From Phaseolus vulgaris (Eukaryota > Streptophyta > Magnoliopsida > Fabales > Fabaceae): a DNA stretch of 64,000 nucleotides. The notes beneath the pieces were generated by a model. It searched no databases. It saw nothing but the letters and a program-made list of their open reading frames with translations, and was not told the origin of the DNA. Of the stretch, positions 1 through 11,340 are shown piece by piece (the first letter of the stretch is position 1; the number at the start of each line of letters is the position of its first letter). The translations under genes were made by a program, and so were the position numbers. The DNA is taken from the NCBI RefSeq assembly GCF_000499845.2, contig NC_023758.2, positions 20,915,285 through 20,979,284 on the forward strand, given 5' to 3'.

Positions 1-367
1 AAAACCTTTTTTCTGTTATGGTACCAAAACAAACAATCGGTTGTTTCCACGAATCAATCGGTTGTTTTGGTTTTGACAGCAAGTCAACCATAAAAATAGT
101 TTTCAACCTTTTCTAAAAACACCTAAGTATAAAACAATCGGTTGTTTCGACAAAACAACAGGTTGTTTTTCACTTAGCTTAAAAAACACTTTTCTTTTAA
201 AAAGATTGAGAGTGCCTATGCTTTGGATTCAATCAAGAGTGGATTACATATACAATCTACCCCAGATCCTATCTAGGACAGCTCAACAACAACAACCACA
301 ACCTAGCCTTCAACATCCTTAAAAGGGTTTTGGATTCTTCAAAGCTTGAACACCACTTGGTTCAACA
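1..367 (-). repeat. Sirevirus-like Copia 3' LTR, part inside window
   Basis: This is the start side (in element orientation) of an LTR; the other end lies outside the window. It aligns with the LTR at 18,187-19,315: the same motif pairs, the same stretch before the boundary, and the same terminal CTTGGTTCAACA at 356-367, which reads as a TGTTGAACC LTR start on the minus strand. A purine-rich tract (minus strand) follows at once at 368. Two pairs of the CAAYCGRTTG motif lie at 34/55 and 135/156. The LTR assignment is secure; the Sirevirus label rests on the linked gag and the duplicated polypurine tracts. Confidence 0.8.
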
Positions 368-657
368 ATCTCCCCCTATTTGATGAAGACAAATCCATGA
401 TGCTTGTGTTGTACCAGATTGAATCTGAAGCAGTTCCTGCAAAAACACAGTTTTAAGCAAAGCATAGAACTTATGATATTTGGTTAGTATAGAAAAAATA
501 CAGAAATTCAGAGCATAATATCAGAGCCAACAACAACCAAATATAAGAGCAGAAACCTATAAGATTTCCCTCATACAAACTGTTTTACAGAATTTTGAAA
601 AACTGAAACCAAACACAAACACAACATACATCTCCCCCTATTTGTCTTCACAAATAG
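368..657 (-). other. duplicated polypurine-tract region of Sirevirus-like element
   Basis: Two copies of CTCCCCCTATTTG (a polypurine tract on the minus strand) occur, one directly at the LTR edge (about 369-381) and one at 632-644. The distal copy forms a perfect 7-bp inverted repeat, CTATTTG, six bases, CAAATAG, at 638-657; the proximal copy keeps ATTTG/CAAAT. The same two-copy layout recurs at 19,316-19,597. Repeated polypurine tracts upstream of the 3' LTR are a known trait of Sireviruses. The tract primes plus-strand DNA synthesis. Confidence 0.7.
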
Positions 658-797
658 ACAAAAAGAAGAGATGAAAAAGATAATTTTTCTTAATACATCA
701 GATTTAAAACAGCAAAAGCAGAAAAAAAAATTGAGAAACTAATCCAACCACCAATAACAATCGGTTGTTTCGATACATCAACCAGTTGTTTTTCTCT

Positions 798-2003
798 TCA
801 TTCATCATCATCAGCATATTGAAGATCAAATATCTGGTTATGTACTGCCTCAATATGTTCATCTAAGGTCATGAAGCGTGCATCCATGCTGTCAAACCTG
901 TTATCAAACCTCTAGAAATTGCTGACACATAGATCATGGAGATTTCTTTGGTTCTCCGCAAAGCCATCAAGCCTATTGACCATGTATCTCTCAAAATAAG
1001 ACATGGTTGGCATTCTTTCTTCTTGATTTCCAGCACCAACACTTGGTCCAGCATCTTGATTTGCTTCAGGTTGATCTTCATGTTAAAAATCCATATCTGC
1101 AACATGTTCATCTTCTTCATGATTAGCAGTAGCTCTTGATGAGGCTCCAAGATCACCATCTTTGCTAATCCATTTGCCACCTACTTTGGTGAATCCCATT
1201 TTACTGAGAGATCCATTGTTCAACTTTTGAGTTGACTTGACCAACTCAGATGTTTCATCCTCTAGGTTCACTTCAAAATAGAGCACAAATTTAGAAATCA
1301 AAACAACATATGGATAGTGATAGTCACTTAACCTCATTGCCTTTTGCATGTGCTCTTTGATGATGTGTATCCAATTAATTTTGATCTTCTTCATAATGTA
1401 GAAGATGTACACCAGATCCTCCTCTGTAAGCACTGAATGATTGCTCCCCCTTGGAGTTAGAATCCAAGTTACAATGAGGGCTAGCAACCTTTCATCAAGC
1501 CTCAAGCCGCCAACCGAACAAGTCTTAACTTGTGCATTTTGGTTCTTCGAGCAGCTCTTGTAGTATTGAACTTTGTTGAAGTCCTCCACTACACCAAGGT
1601 TCCCCTTGTTGATTTTGAGGCCAGAGTACTTTAGACTAGCTACTGCATTCCACACATCATGTGTGATCTCCATATCTACACCTTTTACTTGAGAAACAAG
1701 GTTGTTTCCCTCAAACTTGAGATTTGTGTAGAAAACTCTTATCAAATTTGGGTAGATGTTCCCTTTTATCTCCAAGAACTTTCTGAGGGACTGATCTTTG
1801 AGAAGCCTTCTGACATTGTCCAGCTTTTGGCTTTTCAGCCAATCAAAGCAAACAACTTTAGGGTTGTTTATCACTTTGGTGCTAGTCTCAAACCTATATC
1901 TCTCAATTAGATCATTGTCTCCAGAAAACCATCCTTCTAGCCTTCCTCCAGACCTTACTGCTCTGGTTTTGACTCTCTTTGAGGTGGGAGGAGTTGAGTC
2001 CAT
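798..2003 (-). pseudogene. Sirevirus accessory ORF, putative plant transposon protein (Transposase_32-like), two stops
   Basis: This reading frame of 402 codons lies between where pol would end and the 3' LTR. The first 306 residues are open (start 2003), then a TAA at 1083-1085 and a TAG near residue 367 interrupt a frame that otherwise runs on to a TGA at 798-800. Residues about 75-230 resemble the plant transposon protein domain common in legume genomes (NLIRVFYTNL, VKGVDMEI, LALIVTWILTPRGSNHS, then a lysine-rich segment). The N-terminus is basic; the C-terminus is hydrophilic with an acidic tail. Function is unknown; an extra gene at this position is usual in Sireviruses and has been compared to env. 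Domain assignment is from memory. Confidence 0.65.
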
Positions 2004-2796
2004 GATGGCAGAGAAGAAATAGAGACAAGCTCACACAAGATTTGCAAGAGATGTTGCAATTGGTTGTTCTTGTGGAAGAGATCAGCTGCAACAGATTTTA
2101 TAGCAATTATAGAATTAAAAAGCATTCAATGACATGAGTGGGTACCAGATTTTCAGAGAGAAAGGACTTGACCATGGCTGCACAAAAAACGTCAGAAAAA
2201 GCTGAAAATCACATGGTCTTCATATGTGATCTTTGACTAGTCATAAAAGCTCTTGAATTTTTAAGATTGTGGAATATATTCCTTTATGACTGTTGTAACT
2301 TCCTTCTGAGCGTAATCAGCTTTCAACACAGGTTCATTGACCAAGGATTCTTTCTTTAATTTGATATGCAACGGATAGAAATTCAAAAAAGAAATTAAAT
2401 TGATTTCTTCACAGTGCTATCAGACTCAAAACAATCGGTTGTTTCGAGGAAACAATCGGTTGTTTTTCTGCAGCAGTTAAAACTTATTTTGAATTTTAAC
2501 TATGAGCAGAAGGAATTCAGAGCAGATGAAATTAACCATCTTAAAGAAGGTATTTAAACATGAAAGAGAACTTAAAAACAGAAATTAAGAGTAGAGATAA
2601 GGAAGGTCTTATCCTTTATGTTGTTCTTTCAATGAGCCATGTGCTCTGTGATCAAGAAGCCTCATTTTAATTGTTGAGGGCCTTTGGACAGATACAAAAC
2701 ATTGATTCAGCTTCAATGTTGGTCTTTTTCTTCTAAGAACTTGATCAAATGACTCAGTCCTTCACACTTCTTTAGAATTCCTGCACAAGCATGAGT
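2004..2796. other. untranslated stretch at the site of a missing Copia pol
   Basis: No coding sequence is visible. In a complete element, protease, integrase, RT and RNase H would lie between the gag at 2,797-3,976 and the accessory ORF; all are absent. One motif pair (cores at 2432 and 2453) sits in the middle. The stretch is AT-rich and otherwise featureless. Confidence 0.5.
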
Positions 2797-3976
2797 TCAA
2801 GCAACAAGATTTGGCCCCTTCACAAATGTGGGTCCAATTGATTTCTTTTTCTCATTTGGAACCTCACATCCTTTAGGAATCCATTTCATGAAGCTCCTAG
2901 GAACAAAAAACATTCTTATTTTGCAGAATCTAATCGAATGACCCTTTTTCATGCAATAAAAGCATGTAACAACCGATTGTTTCGACTTAACAATCGGTCG
3001 TTTTGCTGGCTTTCTTAAACTTCTTTTTGAAAACTTATCTTGTTTGTTTTGTGGGTTAAAGCCTAAACCAGCCTTTCCAAAAACACAACTTTGAGATGCC
3101 AAGACATTCTCAAAGTTAGATTTCCCTTTTGAAAGCTTGTCCACAGTATCAACAAGATAATGCACTTTCTTCTCAAGGTTTTCACAATTTTCACAAATGA
3201 GAGTGTCACACTTGCAAGAAGAATTTTTGAAATGTGTTTCCAGATTTTGAAATCATTTTTAGATTTTTCAATCTCATCTTCAAGTGATTTCACTCTCTTT
3301 TCCAGTTAGTTGTTAAGTTCTTTCAATCAGTTGCTTGAAAGCACCAATCGATTCGCTTCATCGTGAGTTTCTTGAAAAGCTTCAAGCAATTCACTATAAT
3401 TTTGTTCATTTAAAGAAGCACAAGAACTTACTTCACTTGAGCTGCAGGATTCATCATTATCTTCAGCAATCAAACAGATGTTTGCTTTCTCATCTTCACT
3501 TGATGAAGAGCTTGATGATGATACCTCATTCTCATCCCATGCTATATAGGCTCTCTTTGTCTTACCCTTCTTTTCCTTGTAGCTAGGCCTTTTCTCCTTG
3601 CTTTTGTTTGGACAATTTGCCTTTATGTGACCTTGCTCACCACAACCAAAACAAGTATAGTTATTGGAATTAAAATCATTGGATTTCTTGTTTCCATACC
3701 TATCTTTGTTGTTATCCTTGTTGTGGTTCCTCTTCAAGAATTTGCTGAACTTTCTTGACAACAAGCTAAGGTTTTCTTCATCACTATCATCGCTGGATTC
3801 TTGTTTGCCTTTGTGCTTGGAAGCTTTTAAGGCTATGCTCCTTACGTGTTTGTCTTCGCTTTCTTGAACATTGAGTCGATTCATCTCTAACTCATGTTCC
3901 CTAAGCTTGCCAAATAAAGAAGCCACACTCAAGGATGTTAGATCTTTAGATTCGGATATAGCAGTTACCTTAGGTT
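2797..3976 (-). pseudogene. Sirevirus-like Copia gag, N-terminally truncated
   Basis: Reading on the minus strand from 3,976: PKVTAISESKDL (end of the Copia gag domain), a CCHC knuckle CFGCGEQGHIKANC near 3,604-3,655, a serine/acid-rich segment, a coiled-coil-like linker, then a second knuckle CFYCMKKGHSIRFC near 2,935-2,976 and a lysine-rich end. Two knuckles with this spacing are typical of SIRE/Maximus-type gag. The frame breaks near 3,300 and again near 3,170. The first ten residues of the apparent ORF (down from 4,007) come from the abutting Gypsy LTR, so the gag N-terminus is lost at 3,976/3,981. Motif pairs lie inside the coding sequence at 2970/2991 and 3324/3345. The stop at 2,797 falls where protease would begin. 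Confidence 0.8.
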
Positions 3977-3980
3977 GCCA

Positions 3981-4268
3981 TGCTATATATAGAGGAGCTT
4001 GGGTCATGTAAATTCAAGATTAATACATGAGTGAATTGCTGCCAAAATTGTGCCAATATCACTCTTTGCCCAAAACCTCCTAGGTTAGGCTCTTAATCTT
4101 CCTAAACCGTCCCTTTCCAAGTAGAGTTGGCCTCATCACTCTCAAATCCTACTTCTCATGCACCTTCAAGGTCACCACCACTCTTAGGAGGACCTTATTC
4201 CATCTTCAATCCATGAAGCTTCCGCAATTCATCAACAAATTCGAAAATAGGAAGGCACAAATCCATCA
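3981..4268 (+). repeat. Gypsy P1 5' LTR remnant (TATA box to end)
   Basis: It matches the last 288 bp of the P1 3' LTR (8,991-9,278) with no indel and about seven substitutions by eye (about 97.6% identity). It starts at TGCTATATATAG, the TATA box, so U3 upstream of TATA is gone and Sirevirus gag sequence abuts it. It ends ATCCATCA, immediately before the primer-binding site. Confidence 0.85.
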
Positions 4269-4270
4269 TT

Positions 4271-4283
4271 TGGTATCATGAGC
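4271..4283 (+). promoter_or_regulatory. primer-binding site of P1, initiator tRNA-Met type
   Basis: TGGTATCATGAGC lies two bases after the LTR end. It differs from the common plant TGGTATCAGAGC by one extra base. Initiator tRNA-Met would prime minus-strand DNA synthesis here. Confidence 0.8.
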
Positions 4284-6104
4284 TATGGTTCTTCAAGAGC
4301 TAAGTGTCTTCTTTCATTTTAATTTTTGTGTTCTTCTTGTTTCCGTGTTGTTCTTCAATTCTCCATATTGTCTTGCTGTTTTTTACATTTTAATTTGATT
4401 TAGGTGCTGTTTGGATAAATCCAATCGGTGCATTGTGTTCAAATTATTCTTGAGCTTCTAATATTCAAATTTGTGTAGGAATCCATATAGAATTCTGTTG
4501 CTGTTCTGTTTTTAGTTTATTTGAGTCTTATTTGCAATTCTATTTGGTTCATTTTGTGTGTCTTGAGTCACTTTAATTTCTGAATCCAATTGTGTTTTGT
4601 CTAAGTCATGTTTCTCCTAATTTGTCATCAAATCCATGTAGTGCTGGTTTTGTTGATAATTTTGATTTCTTGATTTGATTTGAGTCCAGATTTATAATTC
4701 TGTGTTTGTTGATCCTTTGATGCATTATTCTTTTTAGTTTGAGTTCATATTTGTGTGTTAGATCCATACAAATTCATATACATCCACTCCATTGTGGTTT
4801 TGAAGTTTCTTCAATCTGTTTTTAATTCCAGAATTAGGATTACTCTATTTTTCAAATTCTGTGTTGGCTGTTTTTTTGTTATGAAATTAAAATACGTTGA
4901 AGAAAAATTATGAAAATCTGGTTCTATACAGATTGATGTATTAGAAAATCAAGAAAAAAAGGAATCAGATCAAAAGACAAAACAGAGAAAAAATGATAAA
5001 TCAAACAAAAAAAGTCTGCATCCTGTCACCAAAAGAAACAGTAATTGGACAAGAATTTTGAAAAATTTATCACAATTATTTGGTGCATAATTTTGGTGTG
5101 ATTCCAGCGCCAAAAGTTTGCTAAGACCTTGAATTGTTTGTGGTTCAAATTTCAAAATCATATTTCAAATAGCCAGCTCAGCATAAATTTTATAAGTCAC
5201 GCTTTTTGGACCTAAAATTTCCAGTAGTACTGTTTTGGTTTTTCTAATCTATTCTAGTGCCATTCTCTAGGTTCAATTTGTGTGCCACCTTTTGTTGAGT
5301 GCCTATTTTTATTACTTGTCCAATATTATTCAATACTCCTTCTAGTTGTGTCCTATAAATCAAAACCATTTGCTGTTGTCCTAATTTTAAATTTGAATTG
5401 TTCTTTGCTTTCATTTCTTGACCTCTAAATTGTTGATGAACAAAATTCAAATTGGTGCTTGTTAACTGGAAATTAACCTTGTGGTGAGTCCATCCCTATT
5501 TAGTAGGTACTGTTTTGAATATTTTAATTGGCTAACCATAAGAGGTTAAGGCAAGGAGCTGCAACAAATACAAATACATACACTTTGTAGAACACAACAA
5601 GGAAGATCAATCACAAGCCAAGGAGTGCATAGTTTAGGAACTTTGAATTCTATTTTGTGTAATTCAATTTCTTTTGTATTTCCTTTGAGTTGTAATTACA
5701 TTCAACTTTGATTAATTAATGGATTAATTACGTGTAGACGGTGAGTGTGTCTTCAATGACTCCAAGTGTCTAGAAGCCTCACCTTAGGAATCATCTAGTT
5801 TAAAGCTTTCTAGTTAGCAATCTTTAATTTGTGCTTATTAATTGTTTTGCTTTAATTACTTGTTTTGTATTGTTAATTGCTTTGCATTGTTTTCTTTGCA
5901 TGAAAATTGTGTTTTTATTTCTACTTGTGATTTACGTAGTTTACTTAGAAAAAGGTTTGTGGTAAGTTTTGAGGGATAGGTTTTGACAAGGAAAGACTTG
6001 GTACTTAAGAAGTCCTAGTGACTCAACTCTCTTTCCTGGAAAGCTACATTCACTACTATCCTTATCTTTTTGGGGTAAAATACTTAGAACACAAGTCTTT
6101 AACC
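4284..6104 (+). other. P1 untranslated leader
   Basis: About 1.8 kb of T-rich sequence lies between the primer-binding site and the gag start. No convincing ORF is present in either direction. The last 100 bp before gag (GGAAAGACTTGGTAC and following) is conserved in P3 just right of the CACTA terminus at 43,213, which shows that it belongs to the element. Confidence 0.6.
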
Positions 6105-7008
6105 ATGTCTTCTCCATCTCGTGATTCTAATGAAAGTGATGTAACAATTCTTAAAACCCTTTTGGAAAAAGTTGCACAAGATGTTCAAACACTTTCGTAT
6201 AGACAATTGCAATATGAGACCCAACTCAAAGAAGGGGATGCTCAATTTGCTTTGATACAAGATGAGTGGAAAATGATTAAAGAAATAGATGAATTCAACA
6301 AATCAAAAAGAAGTTCTCATGCAACTAGCTCTAGGGTAGATAATTCTTTTGGGGAACAAAGCCTTAGAATTAACGAATACTATCAACCATCCCCTAGGAA
6401 AGGTAGAAAGGAAAGAAAAGAAAACCCAAAGGAGGTTAGGGTAGAGCTACCTCATTTCTATGGAAAAGAAAATGTTGAAACATATCTAGATTGGGAAATG
6501 AAGGTAGAACAATTGTTTGCTTGCCATAGAGTAAGTGAGGAAAGAAAGGTACCCTTAGCCACCTTAAGTTTTCAAGGAAATGCTATGTATTGGTGGTCTG
6601 CCCTTGAGAGAGAAAGGCGCCTTCATAAGGACCCTCCAATTACATATTGGAATGACCTTAGGGGAGCCTTAAGACGCCGCCATCTTCCTACCTATTATAA
6701 TAGGGAGTTAATGGACAAGCTTCAAAGACTCCAACAAAAAAAATCTAAGTGTAGAAGAATATTGGCAAAAGACAGTGTTATATATAAAAAGGGCAGGGAT
6801 TAACAAAGAAAACCAAACCACCATATCTAGGTTTTTAAGTGGTCTCAAACTTGAGATAAGAAACCAAGTTGAACTTTTACCTTATAGAGATTTAAATGAC
6901 TTGATTCAACTTAACATTAAAGTTGAAAAAGAAATTTTGAGAAAACAATCAAGTCAAAATCAAAGTTCATACTTTATATCTTATTCAATGTTTAGAATAT
7001 CTTGGTAA
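6105..7008 (+). pseudogene. P1 gag relic (Gypsy, retrotransposon gag domain)
   Basis: The frame starts at the ATG at 6105 (MSSPSRDSNESD). Residues about 110-230 form a retrotransposon gag domain: VRVELPHFYGKENVETYLDW, VPLATLSFQGNAMYWW, WNDLRGALRRRHLP. A run of A residues near 6,737 shifts the frame; the rest (ISRFLSGLKLEIRNQVELLP) continues in another frame to 7,008. P2 and P3 encode the same protein, and P2 still has the CCHC knuckle that is only a ghost here (about 6,990-7,030). Gag would form the virus-like particle in the cytoplasm. Confidence 0.85.
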
Positions 7009-7018
7009 GAGTCAATTA

Positions 7019-8343
7019 GCATCTCATTGTTCCAATGAAAGATCTATGATCTTAAGGAACAATGCTAACAATATTAGCCAAGAAAAAGAAACTAGTGAGA
7101 GTGAAGAAAATGAGAAGAAAAAGAAGAAAGAAATAGAAAAGTCAAGTGAGGGGTTGTTTGAAAAAGAAGAAGAGGGATCTACAAAGAATGAGGAATATCT
7201 TACAACACCCCTTACAAGCATAGTAAAAATAGAATCTTTAAAGAGGGATTGCATAGGTAAATATGTAGTAGTTTATGATTACCTAAGCCACCTTAGGGAA
7301 GTTTTCTTAGTGTTTAGGGCTAATAGTTTATTTGCTAATAGTGATAAATGTACTTTCTATGTTGATAGTGCAGTGTCTTTGGGTTTTATAGCTAATAAAA
7401 ATGGGGTACATGTTGACTCGCAGAAAATCAAAGCCATCCAAGAATGGCCAACACAACAAAATGTAGGAGATGTTAGGAGTTTTCATGGTCTAGCAAGTTA
7501 TTATAGGAGAATTGATCCTAACTTCTCAAGTCTAGCTTCACCATTCAATGAGTTAGTGAAGAAAGACACTCCATTTTGTTGGGTGGAGAAGCACGAGCAA
7601 GCTTTTCAAAGGTTGAAAGCTCAACTCACCAATACACCGATTCTAGCTTTACCAAACTTTGTAAAAACTTTTGAGTTAGAGTGTGATGCATTGGGAGTAG
7701 GAATAGGTGTTGGGTTGTTGCAAGGTGGGCACCCAATTGCATATTTTATTGAAAACTTCATGGTGCAACCCTCAACTACCCCATCTATAACAAAGAGTTC
7801 TATACACTTATGAGGGCCCTGCACGAGTCTTTAAAATATTTAAAGAGTCAACACAAGTTAAAAATACATGCAAAGTGGATGGGATTTCTTGAGCAAATTC
7901 CATATGTTATCAAATACAAGAAGGAAAATACAAATATTGTGGTGGATGCTCTATCAAGGAGACATGCCCTACTTTTAAAACTTGGAGCTCAAATTCTTGA
8001 ATTTGATAACATACCTAAACTTTCTAAAGAAGATCATTATTTTGCACCCACTTTTGCTAAGTACCAACATAGAGCACATGGAGGGTTTTATGTTTATGAG
8101 GGGTACTTATTTAAAGAAGAAAATCTTTGCATACCCCAAATCACACATAAAAAACTCCTTGTAAATGAGTCACATGAAGGAGGATTCATAAGTCATTTTG
8201 GAGTTGATAAAACTCTTGAGCTTTTGAAAGAAAAGAAAATTAAGAACTCCTCCCTAAATAAATATTGTAAAAAGTTGCCAAAAACAATAGAAAAACAAAA
8301 AGAATGGCAACTTCATAAAATTGATTTTTATACAACTGCTTAA
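7019..8343 (+). pseudogene. P1 pol relic: RT end, RNase H, integrase start, replaced C-terminus
   Basis: A lysine/glutamate-rich gag tail is fused by deletion to the end of reverse transcriptase ([10 protein letters not shown]); protease and the RT catalytic FDD are gone. Then follow the RT-RNase H connection (KAIQEWPTQQNVGDVRSFHG), the RNase H start (FELECDALGVGIG, where P2 has [14 protein letters not shown]), its end (VVDALSRRHALL) and the integrase zinc-binding start (HFGVDKTLELL). The integrase core is missing. The last 40 codons (KLPKTIEKQKEWQL, KIDFYTT) are unlike P2 but match the tail of P3 at 59,890-60,034. Confidence 0.8.
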
Positions 8344-8572
8344 ACTAACACATTTGCTTTGTTTGATGATTTCCATATATGGACGTTTGATCTGGGAGGA
8401 CGAGCATAGTTGTCAAAGCAAGAGGCTGCTATCCGAGATCGACCCTATGGATCTAAGGATAGATTTTCTCAAGGAAGAGATGATGGACACCATCCAGCCA
8501 CATTCATCCCTCTACTAATGACGAGGACGAAGCCTTGGATTTGAGGACAAATCCTTTTCAAGACGGAGGGGA
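8344..8572 (+). other. P1 3' untranslated region and polypurine tract
   Basis: It holds two related 3'-end sequences. One, near 8,453-8,490, is of the P3 kind (GATCTAAGGATAGATTTTCTC, ending AAGAGATGATGG); the second, near 8,535-8,572, is of the P2 kind (TTGGATTTGAGGACAAATCC). The polypurine tract ACGGAGGGGA (8,563-8,572) directly precedes the LTR. The doubling suggests recombination between subfamilies. Confidence 0.6.
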
Positions 8573-9278
8573 TGATGGAAGAGGCCCCAACACCAATCCA
8601 TTGAAAGGCCACCAAAATGTCGAATTGAGGCAACCACTAGAGTTATGGTCAAAGAGGGGTCAAGAGGATGCATTCTACATGTCATAAACTCTAGTGTAGA
8701 ATAGTTTTTCCATTTTTGTCAAAAGTAGCATAGTTTAATTCTTTTGTATTTTTGTTGAAACATGCAAAGTGGTACCTAAAATGCTAACCTAAGTTTAATT
8801 AGAGTTTCCTACTCCTAATTAAACTTAGGTCCAACCCACATTTAGCCTAAGTGGAGAATAAGGTTCTAGAACTCCTAGCACATGGAAGAATTCTAGAACC
8901 TACCTCACATGTGCTGAATTTAGGAGCCACCTTCCCATGTGCCAACATTTAAATTTCCCTCCAATTCTCTTTTCATATTCAGCCCTCTCTTGCTATATAT
9001 AGAGGAGCTTGGGTCATGTAAATTCAAGATTAATACATGAGTGAATTGCTGCCAAAATTGTGCCAATATCACTCTTTGCCCAAAACCTCCTAGGTTAGGC
9101 TCTTAATCTTCCTAAACCGTCCCTTTCCAAGTAGAGTTGACCTCACCACTCTCAAATCCTACTTCTCATGCACCTTCAAGGTCACCACCACTCTTAGGAG
9201 GACCTTGTTCCATCTCCAATCCATGAAGCTTCCGCAACTCATCAAAAAATTCGAAAATGGGAAGGCACAAATCCATCA
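8573..9278 (+). repeat. P1 3' LTR, complete
   Basis: 706 bp with matched ends TGATGG and CCATCA, directly after a polypurine tract. A TATA box (TGCTATATATAG) lies at 8,991, and the last 288 bp match the 5' LTR remnant. Related LTRs are 38,397-39,121 (P2) and 60,114-61,087 (P3), which share the block around AGTGAATTGCTGCC after the TATA box. Confidence 0.9.
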
Positions 9279-9357
9279 ATTACTATCAGTCCACCGATGA
9301 CCGATGTATGATGTCTTCTCTCTCAGGCCGATGACCGAGGTCTAGCCTGTACAGAAG

Positions 9358-9501
9358 CGAACCTTCACACTTACTTAACCACTTGGTTAAGTTCGTGTCT
9401 AGTGGGGATCTTCCCTAGGTCTCACCATTTATTTGCTAAAATCTCAATCATAAGTAAAGTGTCATCTCTAAAATGGAACCATCTAAAATGAACTCATATC
9501 A
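9358..9501 (+). repeat. L-family LTR end fragment
   Basis: It aligns with 12,236-12,378 and, inverted, with 10,332-10,475 and the two flanks of T3 at 44,795 and 58,083. It contains the hairpin CTTAACCACTTGGTTAAG at 9,374-9,391 and ends AACTCATATCA. A gag-like reading frame starts 290 bp downstream, so it may be the 5' LTR end of that element, but no clear primer-binding site is visible. Confidence 0.6.
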
Positions 9502-9788
9502 CTATCTTTTTCCCATTTGGTTTAGCTTTCTTTTTTTTAAGCTTTTCTTGCTTGTATTTCAAATTTTCTTAAGCTTTATTGTAGGGATCTTCGGTGAGCA
9601 AGTGTAAGAGCTTTGTCTTCTTTCACTTGAGGTGTTGCTACCAAGTGTAGACCTTTGTTTTTAGAGTGCAAATCTTTCTTGAGTGCATTACAATTCTTCC
9701 CTCCTGTACTAAATAGCCGAGTGATACAAGTGAGGAGTGGATAAGATTGTTATTTTTCACTAATTGTTTGTTTTTTTATTGTGCAAAT

Positions 9789-10082
9789 CATGGCTCATTT
9801 GTCTTTAGGAGAATCTTCAAAGCCATAATCTCCTTAAAAGGCATATCCTTTGGGAGAGCTTGCAGACACCAAGAGGACTTTGGCCCAAAAAGAATAGGAG
9901 ATGAGGCAATTAGTGGAAAGGTTGCAAAGATTAGAAGCGACTCAAGAGAGACAAACTAGAGAAAGGAGATGGGAACCAAGAAGAGCCTTTAGAAGTTATT
10001 CACACTATGGGAGTCAAGAAGAAGACCAAGATTGGAGAGTGCATAACTTTGAAGAGAGGCGCCATCAACACCCACCACCAAA
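9789..10082 (+). pseudogene. gag N-terminus fragment of an L-family Gypsy element
   Basis: One frame runs from the ATG at 9,789 (MAHLSLGESS) to about 10,082 with three early stop codons. It contains a charged, probably helical stretch (MRQLVERLQRLEATQERQ, then RERRWEPRRAFRSYS) of the kind found before the gag domain in plant Gypsy elements. It is cut off by LTR-like sequence at about 10,083. The gag assignment is by general resemblance only. Confidence 0.45.
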
Positions 10083-10331
10083 GATAAAATGCTCACACAC
10101 TCAAGATAAGACTCAAAATCATTTAGGAGATAAGCTCACTAATCACTCAAGCAAAGTTTCTTTATTATACAAAATCTAGGTGAAAATACATGAGCCAAGG
10201 CCCCCTATTTATAAGAATGGGTGCCTTGGTGGGCAAGATGGGGGATGGGCATAAAAGGCACATGAGAGAGGCGACCTAGGGGTTTGACCTAGGTCAATGT
10301 CGCCCCTTAGTCCTAGCTTCTAGAAGCTAGG
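10083..10331 (-). repeat. L-related LTR interior fragment
   Basis: It is similar to part of the L LTR at 58,500-58,640: the CTATTTATA promoter-like block, GGGTGCCTTGGTGG, and the block ending in TTCTAGAAGCTAGG. It abuts the full L copy at 10,332 in the same orientation, so two partial LTRs lie head to tail. Confidence 0.5.
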
Positions 10332-11340
10332 TGATGTGAGTTGGTTTTAGGATTGTTCATTTTATGGTGTGACACTTTACTTAGATTGAGATTATAGGAA
10401 TTTAAGAGTGAAAACCTTAGGAAAATCTCCACTGGACATTAACTTAACCAAGTGGTTAAGTAGATGTGAAGGTTCATTTCACAAAGGAAAAAGGAAAAGA
10501 CAATTATAAGGTGAAAATGATGCTAGAAGGTGTGGAATTAAAGAACAAGGAAAAGAAACCAAAATAGAATTGCCGAATGGAAACAAGGAAAACCAAACAA
10601 GAACATGATACAAAGAGTAAAAATGAAATGACAATGGAAGAATAGATGAAGGAAGGAGAAAGCTTATGTGATGGATTTGAGAAGTGGAACATGCCATTTG
10701 GAGTGTGATTGGCCTCCAAGATAAGTGAAGATAGCCACCACTTGAGAGCTCTCAATACTCACAAGATAAGACCTAAATGCTAAGAGGAATTCAAACCTCA
10801 CTAACACCTCACACAATTTGTGCAGAGTAACTCTTCTTCTATTAATTTCAACTTGTAAAATACAATGGGTAGGACTCTTATTTATAGGGGAAGGAGACTT
10901 GGAAAATAAGCAAGAGGGGTAGGATGGGAAAAGGGGAAAAAGGGGTTGCCTTAGGGTTTAACTAAGTCAATCCCGCATCCTAGGCTTGTCCTTCTAGAAA
11001 CTATGTCAAAATGCCTTCCCAAAGGGCCAGGAACAAGCTAAAATGATAGCTACACCCCCTATTATGCTAAAGGCACCTTATTCTAGCCTATGTTTGCTAT
11101 TTGGACCCCTAAAGTGAGCCCAATTTCTTTACATTACTTTTCTCTTGTGGAAAAGACCAAAAGGAAGAACTTCTGATATTCTGGTTTATAGCTTCTTCTT
11201 CCACTGATGCTTTCTCGAGGTTTGATGGGGCCCGACTTTGTATACTGAGATGACTGACCTTTTTGTGAGGTTCTTGATGTGTCCTTATTCATCTTTTGGT
11301 TGCTTTAGTTTGTATCACTAGGGCTACATTCTAACCCTAA
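10332..11340 (-). repeat. L-family LTR, minus orientation (left arm of inverted pair)
   Basis: It begins TGATGTGAGTTGG at 10,332 and carries the hairpin CTTAACCAAGTGGTTAAG at 10,443-10,460 and a TATA-like CTATAAATAAG (minus strand) near 10,890. It is the inverse of 11,690-12,378 over roughly 700 bp, with many indels. The right limit is approximate. The small ORF at 10,504-10,755 lies inside the LTR and is probably not a gene. Confidence 0.6.
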
